A DNA stretch of 64,000 nucleotides from Legionella donaldsonii (GTDB lineage Bacteria > Pseudomonadota > Gammaproteobacteria > Legionellales > Legionellaceae). Below the pieces are notes generated by a model. The model was not told where the DNA came from. It did not search any database and was given only the letters and a program-made list of their open reading frames with translations. The stretch spans positions 3,356,697 to 3,420,696 of the forward strand of contig NZ_UGOA01000001.1 of assembly GCF_900452385.1 (NCBI RefSeq), read 5' to 3'. Below, piece after piece: positions 28,243 to 37,590 of this stretch (position 1 is its first letter; the number at the start of each line of letters is the position of its first letter). The position numbers and the translations under genes are program-made.

Positions 28243-28253
28243 TTGGTCCATTT

Positions 28254-28286
28254 CAATGACACTCAGGCCTGGCCTGAGTGTCATTG
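28254..28286. terminator. Hairpin between fumC and convergent GDPD gene
   Basis: CAATGACACTCAGG and CCTGAGTGTCATTG form a perfect 14-bp stem around the five-base loop CCTGG, starting 12 bases after the fumC stop. No long U run follows on either strand, but the stem strength and the position between convergent genes make it a probable bidirectional terminator. Confidence 0.65.
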
Positions 28287-28321
28287 ATTACAGAAACAAC
28301 AAGCTGCTAACCCGGTTTATT

Positions 28322-29113
28322 TCACCCTCGACTTCCTGTTTCTAACTCCTGTAAACAAGAACGAAGCAAGCCGACATTATCGCTAAACACCCAATGCAGG
28401 CCACGATTTAACTCTCTATATAAGCCAAATTTTGAATCAACAAGACCCACACCAACCCGCTGATTAGCTGAGCGCAGCTGTTTAATTTTATTATTATTCA
28501 ATAATAAATAGTGACCCAAGACCCCAGCGTAACACCTCCTTAAGCTGAGCTGGCAGAACTGGGTAACATTGTTATGCGCCGCAACTAACAACATCACTTC
28601 ACGTGGCAACTTTGAACAAGAAGCAAAGAGGGGTTCATTCAAACTAAGTAGATGATAATCAATACAGGGGGTCAATGGCCTTAAGGTAGAAATCAACGCG
28701 GCTTCCTCAGTAAAAGGCGCCTTAAGCTCAATAAATAAATGAAGCCGTTTGCCATATCGCTCAATCACTTCGGCAAGGCTCGGCAGAGTAGGGACTAATT
28801 TACGCAAAGCCGTAAAAGTTAAGTCTCTGATGGCGAGATCCTTACCCCAAAGCCGCCTTAGGGTAGGATCATGGTTGACTACCAAAACACCATCTGCTGT
28901 CGCATGAATATCAAGTTCGATACCCCAGCATCCTAAGGCCAAAGCGCGTTGAAAAGCGGCGTCAGTATTTTCTATTAATTGAAGTTTTTTATCATGTGCA
29001 CCCCGATGGGCAATAAGGCGAACCTCTGACAGTATGTTCTTATCTGGTTTTTTTCGTGGTAGAAAAGCAAAACAACAATCAACCGATTTTTCAATTAAAT
29101 TAAGTATAGCCAT
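28322..29113 (-). CDS. Glycerophosphodiester phosphodiesterase family protein
   Basis: A protein of about 263 residues of the GDPD family, a TIM-barrel that hydrolyses glycerophosphodiesters to glycerol-3-phosphate. The motifs LIAHRGAHD, IENTDAAFQRA and GIELDIHATADGVLVVNHDPTL hold the catalytic His pair and the metal Glu and Asp; a later FIELKAPF gives the third metal ligand. The ATG at 29113 is preferred over the TTG at 29128. No signal peptide is visible, so it is likely cytoplasmic. The C-terminal half is less conserved. Confidence 0.88.
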   Translation of the reverse strand: MAILNLIEKSVDCCFAFLPRKKPDKNILSEVRLIAHRGAHDKKLQLIENTDAAFQRALALGCWGIELDIHATADGVLVVNHDPTLRRLWGKDLAIRDLTFTALRKLVPTLPSLAEVIERYGKRLHLFIELKAPFTEEAALISTLRPLTPCIDYHLLSLNEPLFASCSKLPREVMLLVAAHNNVTQFCQLSLRRCYAGVLGHYLLLNNNKIKQLRSANQRVGVGLVDSKFGLYRELNRGLHWVFSDNVGLLRSCLQELETGSRG

Positions 29114-29210
29114 CTCATACGCCCGCAAGAGTATCCACTAAAATTTCTACCAGACTTCACCTCATAGACCGAATTAATTGATCTATTTTTAAGAGCAGGC
29201 CCAATAAAGA

Positions 29211-29239
29211 TTGACAGCTTAACTGATCTTGAGTATTTT
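29211..29239 (+). promoter_or_regulatory. Sigma-70 promoter of tRNA-Leu
   Basis: TTGACA at 29211-29216 and TATTTT at 29234-29239 are separated by exactly 17 bases, and the tRNA begins 11 bases after the -10 box. This is a near-consensus promoter. Confidence 0.8.
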
Positions 29240-29249
29240 AGCGACCTAT

Positions 29250-29336
29250 GCCGAGGTGGTGGAATTGGTAGACACGCTAGCTTCAGGTGCTAGTGGGGGT
29301 GACCCCGTGGAGGTTCGAGTCCTCTTCTCGGTACCA
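29250..29336 (+). tRNA. tRNA-Leu (anticodon CAG)
   Basis: An 87-base class II tRNA with encoded CCA. The acceptor stem GCCGAGG pairs with TCTCGGT (two G-U pairs). The anticodon stem CTAGC/GCTAG closes the seven-base loop TTCAGGT, giving anticodon CAG for CUG codons. A long variable arm (GTGGGGGTGACCCCGT) and the T-arm motif GGTTCGAGTCC confirm leucine type. Confidence 0.97.
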
Positions 29337-29357
29337 TATTAATGTTAAACCGTTTAA

Positions 29358-29371
29358 GCGCTCACGAGCGC
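29358..29371 (+). terminator. Possible terminator hairpin after tRNA-Leu
   Basis: GCGCTC-AC-GAGCGC is a perfect short hairpin about 20 bases after the tRNA, followed by GTTCTCTC. The U content is modest, so termination is plausible but not certain. Confidence 0.4.
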
Positions 29372-29474
29372 GTTCTCTCAAATAAAGTGATCTTTTTCTT
29401 CAGTAGCTTTTAAAGTACACTATGCTTTTTTAAAATCAATACGACAAGTCTCAAAATATGGATATTTTTACATA

Positions 29475-30941
29475 ATGCAACTTACTTCTACCAGCAGCTG
29501 GAAGGCATTACAGCAACATGCCGATACTCATAAATTTAGACTGTTAAATGATTTTAACTCCGGCCTACCTACCCAGGATTTTATGGCGAAAACCTGTGGC
29601 ATCCAACTTGATTATTCCTATCAACACATCACTACAGAAACGTTACCTTTTCTCTTTGACTTAGCCAAAGAGCGGGAGTTATTCACCAAAATAAAGGGTC
29701 TGTTTCAAGGAGAAAAAGTTAATAGAAGCGAAAACCGGCCAGCCTTGCATTCCGCGCTTCGAGTACCCGCTGGTACCCCTATTTTTGTAGATGGACAGGA
29801 TGTGATGCCTGAGATCTTAAAAGCGCGCCAAACTATACAGCATATTGCAGAGAAGATTAGAAGCAAACAATGGCTTGGTTTTTCTGGGGAGCCTATAAAA
29901 GATATCGTTAACATCGGCATCGGTGGATCAGATTTAGGCCCTCGATTTTGTGTTAATGCCCTAAGAGAATATATTAGCCCTAGCCTGGGCCTACATTTTA
30001 TATCAGACGCTGACCCCTCTAACTTTCAATATACACTTTGCAATTTGAAACCAGAAACCACCTTATTTATTATCTCTTCAAAATCTTTTAGCACTCAAGA
30101 AACACTCTATAATGCTAAAAAAGCCATAGAGTGGCTAGGAAACAAACAATATGTTGCAAAACACGTAATAGCCGTAACAGCGAATCAGGAAAAAGCAGCT
30201 CAATATGGGATTAAGACTATTATCCCAATTTGGGAATGGGTAGGGGGTCGCTACTCACTGTGTTCCGCAATTAACTTAATCACAGCTATTGGTATTGGCT
30301 TTGACCTGTTTAGCGAGCTTCTTTCAGGAGCTCATGAGATGGATAACCATTTTCAATACAGTCCTATTTCAACGAATTTACCCATACTGCTGGCACTTTT
30401 AGGTATCTGGAATAATAATTTTTTACACATTAACAATTTACTCTTTTGGGTTTATTCCAAAAATCTTGAACTGTTTGTTCCCTATCTTCAACAACTCGAC
30501 ATGGAAAGCAATGGTAAATCTGTTGACATAAATGGACGTATAGTCAATTACAAAACGGGCCCTATCGTCTGGGGTGGCTTAGGTAATCAAGCACAACATA
30601 GCTATTACCAGTTACTGTCTCAAGGCACACATAAAGTTACAGCCGATTTTATTTCCTTAAAACCCAATAACGGGCAACTTATTAATGAACTATGTAATTT
30701 AAAGATGACCTTATTGGCTAAAGGTGAAACTGGTTTTGATAATTATTCTGATTTTACTCCCGGAAATATGACCATGAATCACCTTCATTTAGATTCGTGT
30801 TCACCCTATACTATTGGCGCGCTGGTTGCTCTATATGAACATAAAATTTTTGCGCAGGGTGTTATTTGGGGGATTAATCCCTTTGATCAACCTGGCGTTG
30901 CCAAGACCAAACGTAAAATGAATCATGCTGCTGCGATTTAA
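29475..30941 (+). CDS. pgi: Glucose-6-phosphate isomerase
   Basis: A 488-residue Pgi, interconverting glucose-6-phosphate and fructose-6-phosphate. The NIGIGGSDLGP and SKSFSTQET segments hold the substrate phosphate site, VGGRYSLCSA and the later MESNGKSV and WGGLGNQAQHSYYQLL segments the active-site Glu and His, and WGINPFDQPGVA is the closing motif. It is shorter than the E. coli enzyme (549), as in other compact Pgi proteins. The gene stands alone after the tRNA. Confidence 0.95.
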   Translation: MQLTSTSSWKALQQHADTHKFRLLNDFNSGLPTQDFMAKTCGIQLDYSYQHITTETLPFLFDLAKERELFTKIKGLFQGEKVNRSENRPALHSALRVPAGTPIFVDGQDVMPEILKARQTIQHIAEKIRSKQWLGFSGEPIKDIVNIGIGGSDLGPRFCVNALREYISPSLGLHFISDADPSNFQYTLCNLKPETTLFIISSKSFSTQETLYNAKKAIEWLGNKQYVAKHVIAVTANQEKAAQYGIKTIIPIWEWVGGRYSLCSAINLITAIGIGFDLFSELLSGAHEMDNHFQYSPISTNLPILLALLGIWNNNFLHINNLLFWVYSKNLELFVPYLQQLDMESNGKSVDINGRIVNYKTGPIVWGGLGNQAQHSYYQLLSQGTHKVTADFISLKPNNGQLINELCNLKMTLLAKGETGFDNYSDFTPGNMTMNHLHLDSCSPYTIGALVALYEHKIFAQGVIWGINPFDQPGVAKTKRKMNHAAAI

Positions 30942-31214
30942 AGAGCTTAGAATTAACCGTTTCTTTTTAACTCAAATCCCCCTTAAAAAGCTAATGTTAA
31001 AAGACGTGTTTTCTTGTAAGCTATATCTCCAGGAGATTCTGCACATAAAACAAAACTTGGCGTTCTATTATTTTATCCAGCCTCAAGCAATTGCAGGACT
31101 ACTGCAATACAAAAGGTTTAATGACAATACGCTAATTGCAGAAGTAGTTATCCATACAAATTTGTTCTAATTCAGCATGAATATCTTCCACAAAAAATCC
31201 AAGAGGACAGGTCT

Positions 31215-32576
31215 ATGATTATTTCAGTGTATGGTGCGGGATATGTCGGCTTGGTTTCTGCGGCGTGTCTTGCAAAAATTGGGCATCAGGTTCTGTGTGT
31301 TGATATTCATACCCAGCGTATTCGTGATTTGCAAGAAGGCCGGTGCCCTCTTTATGAAGAACAACTTCCTGAATTGATACAAGAACAATTGCGAAACGGC
31401 TGCTTACAATTTACAACCTCATTAACACAGGCAATACAACAAAGCAGTTTGCATCTAATTGCAACCGGAACGCCTGAGTTGCCTGACAAAAGTGCGGACT
31501 TATCCCAGGTATTCTCAGTAATTGATTCTTTTATTAATGAAATTTGCTCAGACGCAACATTAATAATCAAATCCACTGTCCCTGTAGGAACCGGCGATAG
31601 GATACAACAGCGAATTTCTGATGGGTTATTGCGTCGCCATGCGTCCTATCGTGTTCAAGTGGTCTCCAACCCTGAGTTTTTACGGGAGGGATGTGCTGTC
31701 AATGACTTTCTATATGCCGATCGCATTGTAGTTGGCGGGGAAAAATCTGCACTCATACCATTACAAGAGATGTATAAACCGCTGACCGATCAAGGCATCC
31801 CTCTTCTCTGTATGAGTAGACGCTCCGCCGAATTGACGAAATACGCAGCCAACGCCATGCTTGCCTGCCGAATCAGTTTCATTAATCAAATTAGCCGTAT
31901 TGCAGAAAAAATGGGGGCTCATATCGATGACATTCAACAAGGAATAGGATTAGATCACCGTATTGGCCCCCATTTTTTACAAGCGGGCATCGGCTATGGC
32001 GGCTCCTGTTTTCCCAAAGATACTCGCGCCTTACTCCACACGGCAAAAGCCATTCAGGCCGAGACAAGCCTATTGGAAGCAATCGAAGCGATTAATCAAG
32101 TACAAAAAAAATGGGCCATTGATATATTATCCAGGCATTTTGATCAGGGCCTCGAGAATAAAACCATTGGTATCTGGGGGCTGGCGTTTAAACCAGGCAC
32201 TGATGATATGCGGGAAGCAAGCAGTTTAGAGTTAATACGTGCACTCCTAGAGGCTGGCGCAACGGTACGGACCTATGATCCAGCAGCCATGGACGCTGCA
32301 AAAATCCTTTTCACGGCAGAGTCCGCCATTGTATGGTGTGACGATGCTGAGTCTGTTTTGAACCCTAACCTTGATGCGTTAGTCATTGCTACGGAATGGC
32401 CTGTATTTAAACAAATTCCCTTAGAGGTCCTGGCACAATCACTTCGAAATGCCCCTCTCATCGATGGCCGCAACTGCCTGGATTGGTACCAGGTACAAGA
32501 ATCACAATTTGCCTGGTATTACTCTGTAGGAAGGCCTGTTCTCCGCAATGGGAACGTGCATGACACTCACCATTGA
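31215..32576 (+). CDS. ugd: UDP-glucose 6-dehydrogenase
   Basis: A 453-residue enzyme oxidising UDP-glucose to UDP-glucuronate with two NAD. The N-terminal Rossmann motif GAGYVGLVSA, the hinge IIKSTVPVGTGD, the substrate segment NPEFLREGCAV and the catalytic cysteine in GYGGSCFPKDT are all present. The C-terminal domain carries WGLAFKPGTDDMREA. The size is normal for the UDP-glucose/GDP-mannose dehydrogenase family. The product feeds glycan or lipid A precursors. The ribosome site AGAGGACAGG supports the ATG. Confidence 0.95.
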   Translation: MIISVYGAGYVGLVSAACLAKIGHQVLCVDIHTQRIRDLQEGRCPLYEEQLPELIQEQLRNGCLQFTTSLTQAIQQSSLHLIATGTPELPDKSADLSQVFSVIDSFINEICSDATLIIKSTVPVGTGDRIQQRISDGLLRRHASYRVQVVSNPEFLREGCAVNDFLYADRIVVGGEKSALIPLQEMYKPLTDQGIPLLCMSRRSAELTKYAANAMLACRISFINQISRIAEKMGAHIDDIQQGIGLDHRIGPHFLQAGIGYGGSCFPKDTRALLHTAKAIQAETSLLEAIEAINQVQKKWAIDILSRHFDQGLENKTIGIWGLAFKPGTDDMREASSLELIRALLEAGATVRTYDPAAMDAAKILFTAESAIVWCDDAESVLNPNLDALVIATEWPVFKQIPLEVLAQSLRNAPLIDGRNCLDWYQVQESQFAWYYSVGRPVLRNGNVHDTHH

Positions 32577-32724
32577 AACACTGTTTTTCAGTGATAAGAC
32601 CAGAATTACCCACTTTTCCTATTAGGATTTCAACCTAGATCCCTGCATTTCCAGGTTGGGTCAACGCTGAGCCCACTGGAGACCATCGATCCGATAGAAT
32701 GCCATGGGGGAGTGCTCAATTAAT

Positions 32725-33327
32725 TTAATACTGTAGATTGCCCGATGGTGTTTGCTCTGCCGACATGTCGTGTTCGAATTCAGCAAGCATCGTTGTTTTA
32801 CCCCATAACGGACCATAATAGGCATGCATTTTGAAAAAACCCAGGTTAAATATATTCGTATAGGAAATATTGACCGCATCCTGAATTGAATGGAGTTTAT
32901 CAAACCTATCGGTACGATCATTATCGTATTCATCCTTTACGTCTATCGGATTATTAGCCCCTGGATACGGTCCATACCAAGTCCACTTTTCGGATTGATA
33001 ACGTATTAATGTTCCGAGATCAGAAAAATCTGCCCGGGACAATTTTCTCATATTTTCCCCGCCATTCTCCTGGTCAACACTAGTAACCCCAGGTTGTGAT
33101 ATAGCTTCCTTCAACGTAATTAAATCATCGAGTCGAACAAGTGCCAACCTAATTTGAGTCGCTTTTTCCTGACTGAATTTGTCTCCCGCAAGCGCCAGCT
33201 TATCAATTTGGATTTGACATTTCGCACTTATAATTGGGAACCACGTTTGACGAGCTATTGTCCCTGTATTGACGTGGGAAGCCCTGATAGTGATTAGATG
33301 TGTTTTCGATACTGTACCTTTTTGCAT
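32725..33327 (-). CDS. Hypothetical 200-residue protein
   Basis: I do not recognise this protein. It has no signal peptide or membrane helix, and an acidic, aromatic middle (near residues 108-150, with WTWYGPYPG). A TAAGGAA ribosome site seven bases before the ATG argues that it is expressed. It lies alone between ugd (divergent ends) and psd on the minus strand, separated from psd by about 190 bases that include an inverted repeat. It could be a lineage-specific protein or an effector; nothing in the sequence decides. Confidence 0.5.
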   Translation of the reverse strand: MQKGTVSKTHLITIRASHVNTGTIARQTWFPIISAKCQIQIDKLALAGDKFSQEKATQIRLALVRLDDLITLKEAISQPGVTSVDQENGGENMRKLSRADFSDLGTLIRYQSEKWTWYGPYPGANNPIDVKDEYDNDRTDRFDKLHSIQDAVNISYTNIFNLGFFKMHAYYGPLWGKTTMLAEFEHDMSAEQTPSGNLQY

Positions 33328-33409
33328 TTTGATTTCCTTATCTTGCGTGGGGAGAATTTAAATACTCTTGGATGTTGAGGTAAAAAATCCATAGGAGTGT
33401 ATACGCATC

Positions 33410-33502
33410 ATGCCTGGCAATAGTCTAGAGCACATTGGGGCGGCTGGATTTTAACATTCTAAAATCGGCAATTCAACTATCATTATCTGTATTGTCAGGC
33501 AT
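33410..33502. repeat. Spaced imperfect inverted repeat
   Basis: ATGCCTGGCAATA (33410-33422) and TATTGTCAGGCAT (33490-33502) are inverted with one mismatch, 67 bases apart, between psd and the 200-residue protein. It could mark the ends of a small degraded element or form a long-range stem. No coding sequence lies between the arms. Confidence 0.4.
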
Positions 33503-33521
33503 CTTCTGCGCTGTAATCAAT

Positions 33522-34376
33522 TTAATCCTTCACTCCAGCCAACGCTTCGCCATAACGAATGCTTGTTCCGGCATGCAGAGTATCCAGCCAATCCACACGC
33601 CGACCATCAGCAAATAAAAGCACCACCGTAGAGCCCAATTTAAAATATCCCATTTCGTCACCTTGCCGTACATTTTTACTGGAGGTGATTTGATTGGCGG
33701 AAAAATATTGTTTTTCCACGGAACGCTTGATATCCCCACTCCAGCGGGTGCCAATAGCGCCTACAATGGTCGCACCGACTAAAACCATTGCCATTAAACC
33801 AGCCTTGGTATCAAAAAAAGCAACTAAACGCTCATTACGAGCAAACAATTGAGGTATAACACGCACCGTAGAAGGCTGGACAGAAAATAATTTTCCCGGC
33901 ACATAAATCATTTCTTTTAACGTTGCATCAATAGGGATATGAATGCGGTGATAATCCTTTGGTGACAAATAAAGCGTGGCGAACCGGCCTTGTGAGAATT
34001 GCGCGCTCAAGCTTTCTTCACAGGCCAATAACTCTGTTGCCGTGTAATAGTGTCCTTTGGCCTGGAAGAGCTGTCCTTTTTCTATACCCCCCAACTCACT
34101 GATAACCCCATCGACCGGAGAAATAATATCGGCTTTGGCAAAAGGCCGGCATTCAGGCTTTAAATGGCGAATAAAAAAATCATTAAAACAAGGGTAATGA
34201 TTGGGATCTTCTTCTCTTGCCTCTTTCATATCCACACCATACTTTTGGATAAACCACCGAATCAGCGTATTTTTAATGGCAGGAGTACGTACATTCGCCA
34301 AGAAGCCCGCCAAATGGGTAAGGCCTGGTTTTGGTATCAAATATTGGGGCAACGTTTTTAAATAGTCATTAACCAT
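33522..34376 (-). CDS. psd: Phosphatidylserine decarboxylase
   Basis: A 284-residue membrane enzyme making phosphatidylethanolamine from phosphatidylserine. The proenzyme cleaves itself at the conserved LGST motif ([13 protein letters not shown] near the C-terminus), whose serine becomes the pyruvoyl group. [24 protein letters not shown] carries the catalytic HRIH segment, and [11 protein letters not shown] the Asp of the triad. Start at the ATG at 34376; a TTG three codons upstream is also possible. The next minus-strand gene upstream is the MavQ-like kinase. Confidence 0.95.
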   Translation of the reverse strand: MVNDYLKTLPQYLIPKPGLTHLAGFLANVRTPAIKNTLIRWFIQKYGVDMKEAREEDPNHYPCFNDFFIRHLKPECRPFAKADIISPVDGVISELGGIEKGQLFQAKGHYYTATELLACEESLSAQFSQGRFATLYLSPKDYHRIHIPIDATLKEMIYVPGKLFSVQPSTVRVIPQLFARNERLVAFFDTKAGLMAMVLVGATIVGAIGTRWSGDIKRSVEKQYFSANQITSSKNVRQGDEMGYFKLGSTVVLLFADGRRVDWLDTLHAGTSIRYGEALAGVKD

Positions 34377-34472
34377 AGGAAACAAGTAAAATAAAAATCA
34401 GTTGCGAATAATACCGTGAAAGACTGTCATTATCATAGCCTTGATACTTAAATGATGGATTCCTACTATAGG

Positions 34473-37154
34473 TTATTGGCAAGATGTTGCGACATTGGGT
34501 GTCGTTTCATTCATTTTCTTATAAATTTCTGCGTATGCCTCCAAAGAATTAAGAAAAACCTGCCTATTCAGCTTATCCATTTTCATTATCGTACTGTATC
34601 CTGGGGGGAATTCATTTCTGTAACGACTAAAATCTTCCTGCATTGCCTTGATAACTCTTTTAAATAAGAACGTGTTTAATGAATTCTCATTGACCTTTCC
34701 ATTGGCAAAAATATTGGCAAGAACTTGACGATTACTGGGACCCTGTTGGTCATAAAGATAACCTCGTACCTCGGGTCCTCTTCTTTTCTGACTTAGAAAA
34801 TTAAGCCTGTAAGGCTCATATTCTCCCAGGGCAGCTTCAACCATTTTTTGAAAAGCGCTTACATCCATACTGTTAATCCACCTATAGACCGCGCTATTAA
34901 ATTGGGCCATATTTTTATGCGTATAAACATGCGTAAAACGCTCATCATTTCGTGCACACTTTGTTGCGCTACAAGTATAAACAAGCGCATCAAACTCACC
35001 GCGCTCACAAGCATCACGCACACCCATAAGATTAACATCCACCTGACCAATCGTGTCTTTGAGCATTTCAGGGATCAAATGAGTAATGAGCAGCGTATTC
35101 AAAGAGGTGGTTTCATGTCCGCCTACACTTAAAATAGAAGCCAGGCAATTAGCACCGTCTTCGTCACAGTCTTTTAAATAAAGCTGAACCTCTTCAGCCC
35201 GTGAACGGTTTGCTACGATATTCCATGGACTAGGCTGATAGCATTCCTTAATAATTGCCAAAATATGGCCTTCAAGAATCTTTTTATCCAGCGCATTGGC
35301 CCAATCAAATAAAGCACTTAAACAAGCATTAACGATTTCTTCTTCTGTATGGGAGCGCTTCAGTAAAGCAGGGTAATCATGTCTTACGCTAGTGAACAAT
35401 TCTGCATCGGTAGAACGCAAATGACGTTGAAAATGCAATCCACCATAGTAACGCTGTAACTCTTCAACAATTTTAACAAATTTAAACGCCCAGGTACTTC
35501 TACCGAAAGTCTTATAAATATCTTTTTCGTGGTCTCTGATTATTTTTGCCAAACCATCGCAAAAAGCCTGATTATTTTCTATCGTCAGTTCCGTTAAATT
35601 TAAACGATAGTACTGATGAGCACATTTATTTAATTGCTCAATGAATTGTTCCAGAATATATAACCCTTGACGTAAGCTACTATTTGAATCGCATTCTATC
35701 CGCCTTGATTCACTAAGGGATGCTGTTTCACCAAGGAGCTGCCAAGCTTCTGTTAATGAACTCAACTCATCGATCATCACCGACTCACCTAGTGCTAAAG
35801 GCAAAGACTCGGTTGACAAATTATTGGCTAATTCATGGGCTAAAATACGCGCTTCAAGAATAATGTTATTCAATTGAAGCACATGTGCATCGCGCCAGAT
35901 TTTATGGTAGCGCTGTTCCAGCGTTTCCAAATTGTATCGTCCTTCGGGACCTACACAATAGGCATCCAAAGGTCTCGCATCACCGGTTTCTGGCGTTATG
36001 GTTGTAGTAGTGGATTTCTTCGATTGATACTGGCTCCAACAATGATCCATCCTTTTATTTTGACACGTTGCCCAGTCCTTAATCTCATGATAAGCCGACG
36101 GTCTATTACGTAAAAAACTGCTAAAAGGGACGACAGGCACACCACTTCTGTTCTTATCACAGCCAATATAGAATACTACAGCACGATAAAACTCATCATA
36201 TTGCTCTTGTAAAACTGCCAGCATATGATCAATAAACAATTGCTTATCGGCTTGTTCCGTAAATAATTGAGGATGGCTTTTTTGAAGCTTCCCTTTCTTT
36301 TCATCGCCAAGAGAAAAATAATCTAAAGGTAAATCGCCCAAATACTCTTCTAGACGCGCACGCAACACACTCGGGTCAAAAGTGAGCAATTCCTTTAATA
36401 AAGCAGCAAAAAGCTGCTCTTGAAAATGAACCGTCTTGTCACTAATTTCTGTAGACGGATTCTCGGCTAAGGCTTGAAATGCAGCGTAAGACATGCAACG
36501 TTTATTAACATTAAGATTGCCCGGGAGCGCATTAGAAGGCCAATGTGTTCTATCGTCAAGGATTGGAAAATTATCCAAATTCGTCGACTTTAACCTCATT
36601 CCTTTTTCCGGCGCCTCCTTGAGAATGCCATCAATCAAGCGTTGGCCTTTAATAATAGACGTTATATGGTAAAGAAACATATCCCAATCAATCATGCCGA
36701 CGAGGCCAATATTACCAGGATGACGATCATCACATTTGTAGTGGAAGGCCGCGACCAGCCATTCAACTACATTGTAGCGCAGTAACGAAGCCACAGAAGG
36801 GCATACCTGCTCCCTTTTTTGTGGATCAGCAGGAATTGTTTCCAGTGAACAAAGCAAGGGCTTAAAGTTGGGTAAACTAATCGATATTGAACCTACAATT
36901 TTACCCTCATCATCAAAAACAAGACGATCCTCCGCCGCACGATCACCGAGTGCAAGACGAAGTGCTACACTGATAGCAACAGAGTACTTGGCAAGTAAGG
37001 CTGGATAAGTGCTATCCAAAGGTTTGAAAAATCCAGTCTTTGTTTGGCCATCAACATCAACAAATTCAACTTCCGAAACCTCATGACCAGAGGGCGTTGT
37101 AGCTCCCAAAAATTTTAACTGTTTATAACGTAACGCCTTCACTGGCAGGGTCAT
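34473..37154 (-). CDS. mavQ: MavQ-like effector, PI-kinase-type catalytic domain
   Basis: An 893-residue protein. The first 165 residues hold a minimal kinase core: KTGFFKPL for the ATP lysine region, then DDRHPGNIGL (Asp143, His145, Asn148), the DRHxxN-type catalytic loop of PI3/PI4-kinases, and IDWDMF (Asp156, Asp158), the metal-binding segment 13 residues after Asp143. Length and motifs fit Legionella MavQ, a Dot/Icm effector reported as a phosphoinositide 3-kinase; the name rests on memory of the family. The remaining 700 residues are helical, with Cys-rich loops and no domain I can name. An AAGGA site precedes the ATG. Alternatives are another Legionella kinase-like effector. Confidence 0.7.
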   Translation of the reverse strand: MTLPVKALRYKQLKFLGATTPSGHEVSEVEFVDVDGQTKTGFFKPLDSTYPALLAKYSVAISVALRLALGDRAAEDRLVFDDEGKIVGSISISLPNFKPLLCSLETIPADPQKREQVCPSVASLLRYNVVEWLVAAFHYKCDDRHPGNIGLVGMIDWDMFLYHITSIIKGQRLIDGILKEAPEKGMRLKSTNLDNFPILDDRTHWPSNALPGNLNVNKRCMSYAAFQALAENPSTEISDKTVHFQEQLFAALLKELLTFDPSVLRARLEEYLGDLPLDYFSLGDEKKGKLQKSHPQLFTEQADKQLFIDHMLAVLQEQYDEFYRAVVFYIGCDKNRSGVPVVPFSSFLRNRPSAYHEIKDWATCQNKRMDHCWSQYQSKKSTTTTITPETGDARPLDAYCVGPEGRYNLETLEQRYHKIWRDAHVLQLNNIILEARILAHELANNLSTESLPLALGESVMIDELSSLTEAWQLLGETASLSESRRIECDSNSSLRQGLYILEQFIEQLNKCAHQYYRLNLTELTIENNQAFCDGLAKIIRDHEKDIYKTFGRSTWAFKFVKIVEELQRYYGGLHFQRHLRSTDAELFTSVRHDYPALLKRSHTEEEIVNACLSALFDWANALDKKILEGHILAIIKECYQPSPWNIVANRSRAEEVQLYLKDCDEDGANCLASILSVGGHETTSLNTLLITHLIPEMLKDTIGQVDVNLMGVRDACERGEFDALVYTCSATKCARNDERFTHVYTHKNMAQFNSAVYRWINSMDVSAFQKMVEAALGEYEPYRLNFLSQKRRGPEVRGYLYDQQGPSNRQVLANIFANGKVNENSLNTFLFKRVIKAMQEDFSRYRNEFPPGYSTIMKMDKLNRQVFLNSLEAYAEIYKKMNETTPNVATSCQ

Positions 37155-37590
37155 TGATCCATTCCTTAGAGTCCGATTCCAGAGGAATATTCATATTAAG
37201 CAGAAATGGAGACCCAGTTCAATGGTATTATTATGACAATATTGAATCGTCATAAATTAATTTGATGATTTAATGGACTCGTTGAGTTGCCTTTTTGAGT
37301 TACAAAAAGTCTTTGTGAAATTAAATTTAGCTTTAAGGATAACAAAATCATTTAAGGTTTAATTTACAACTAATAAGATTTTAAAAAAACCAATTAACTT
37401 AAAATTTAAACCTTAAATTGCTCTTAATTTCCGTTAATCGCATTGGTTTAAGAAATCATTTTTATCGTCATCCAATACAATAAACACAAAGATTCCTATC
37501 CTCAGCATAGTCCTATAAGATAAGTATTAGAAATCAAGATAGGTAACCAGACCTGATTCAGGACATTCGTTATTAAAAGGGAAGTACTTT
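37155..37590. other. 436-base AT-rich intergenic region with inverted repeat
   Basis: This divergent region separates the MavQ-like gene from the CruF-like gene. Its notable structure is ATTTAAGGTTTAATTT (37350-37365) facing AAATTTAAACCTTAAAT (37402-37418), about 36 bases apart, with a one-base bulge. The arms are a candidate regulator site. No RNA gene or coding frame is visible. An AGGGAAG ribosome site precedes the downstream ATG. Confidence 0.45.

Noticed and set aside
30925..31170. An 81-codon frame after pgi
   Set aside because: It overlaps the pgi end, has no family features and no ribosome site; the region is more likely the ugd leader.
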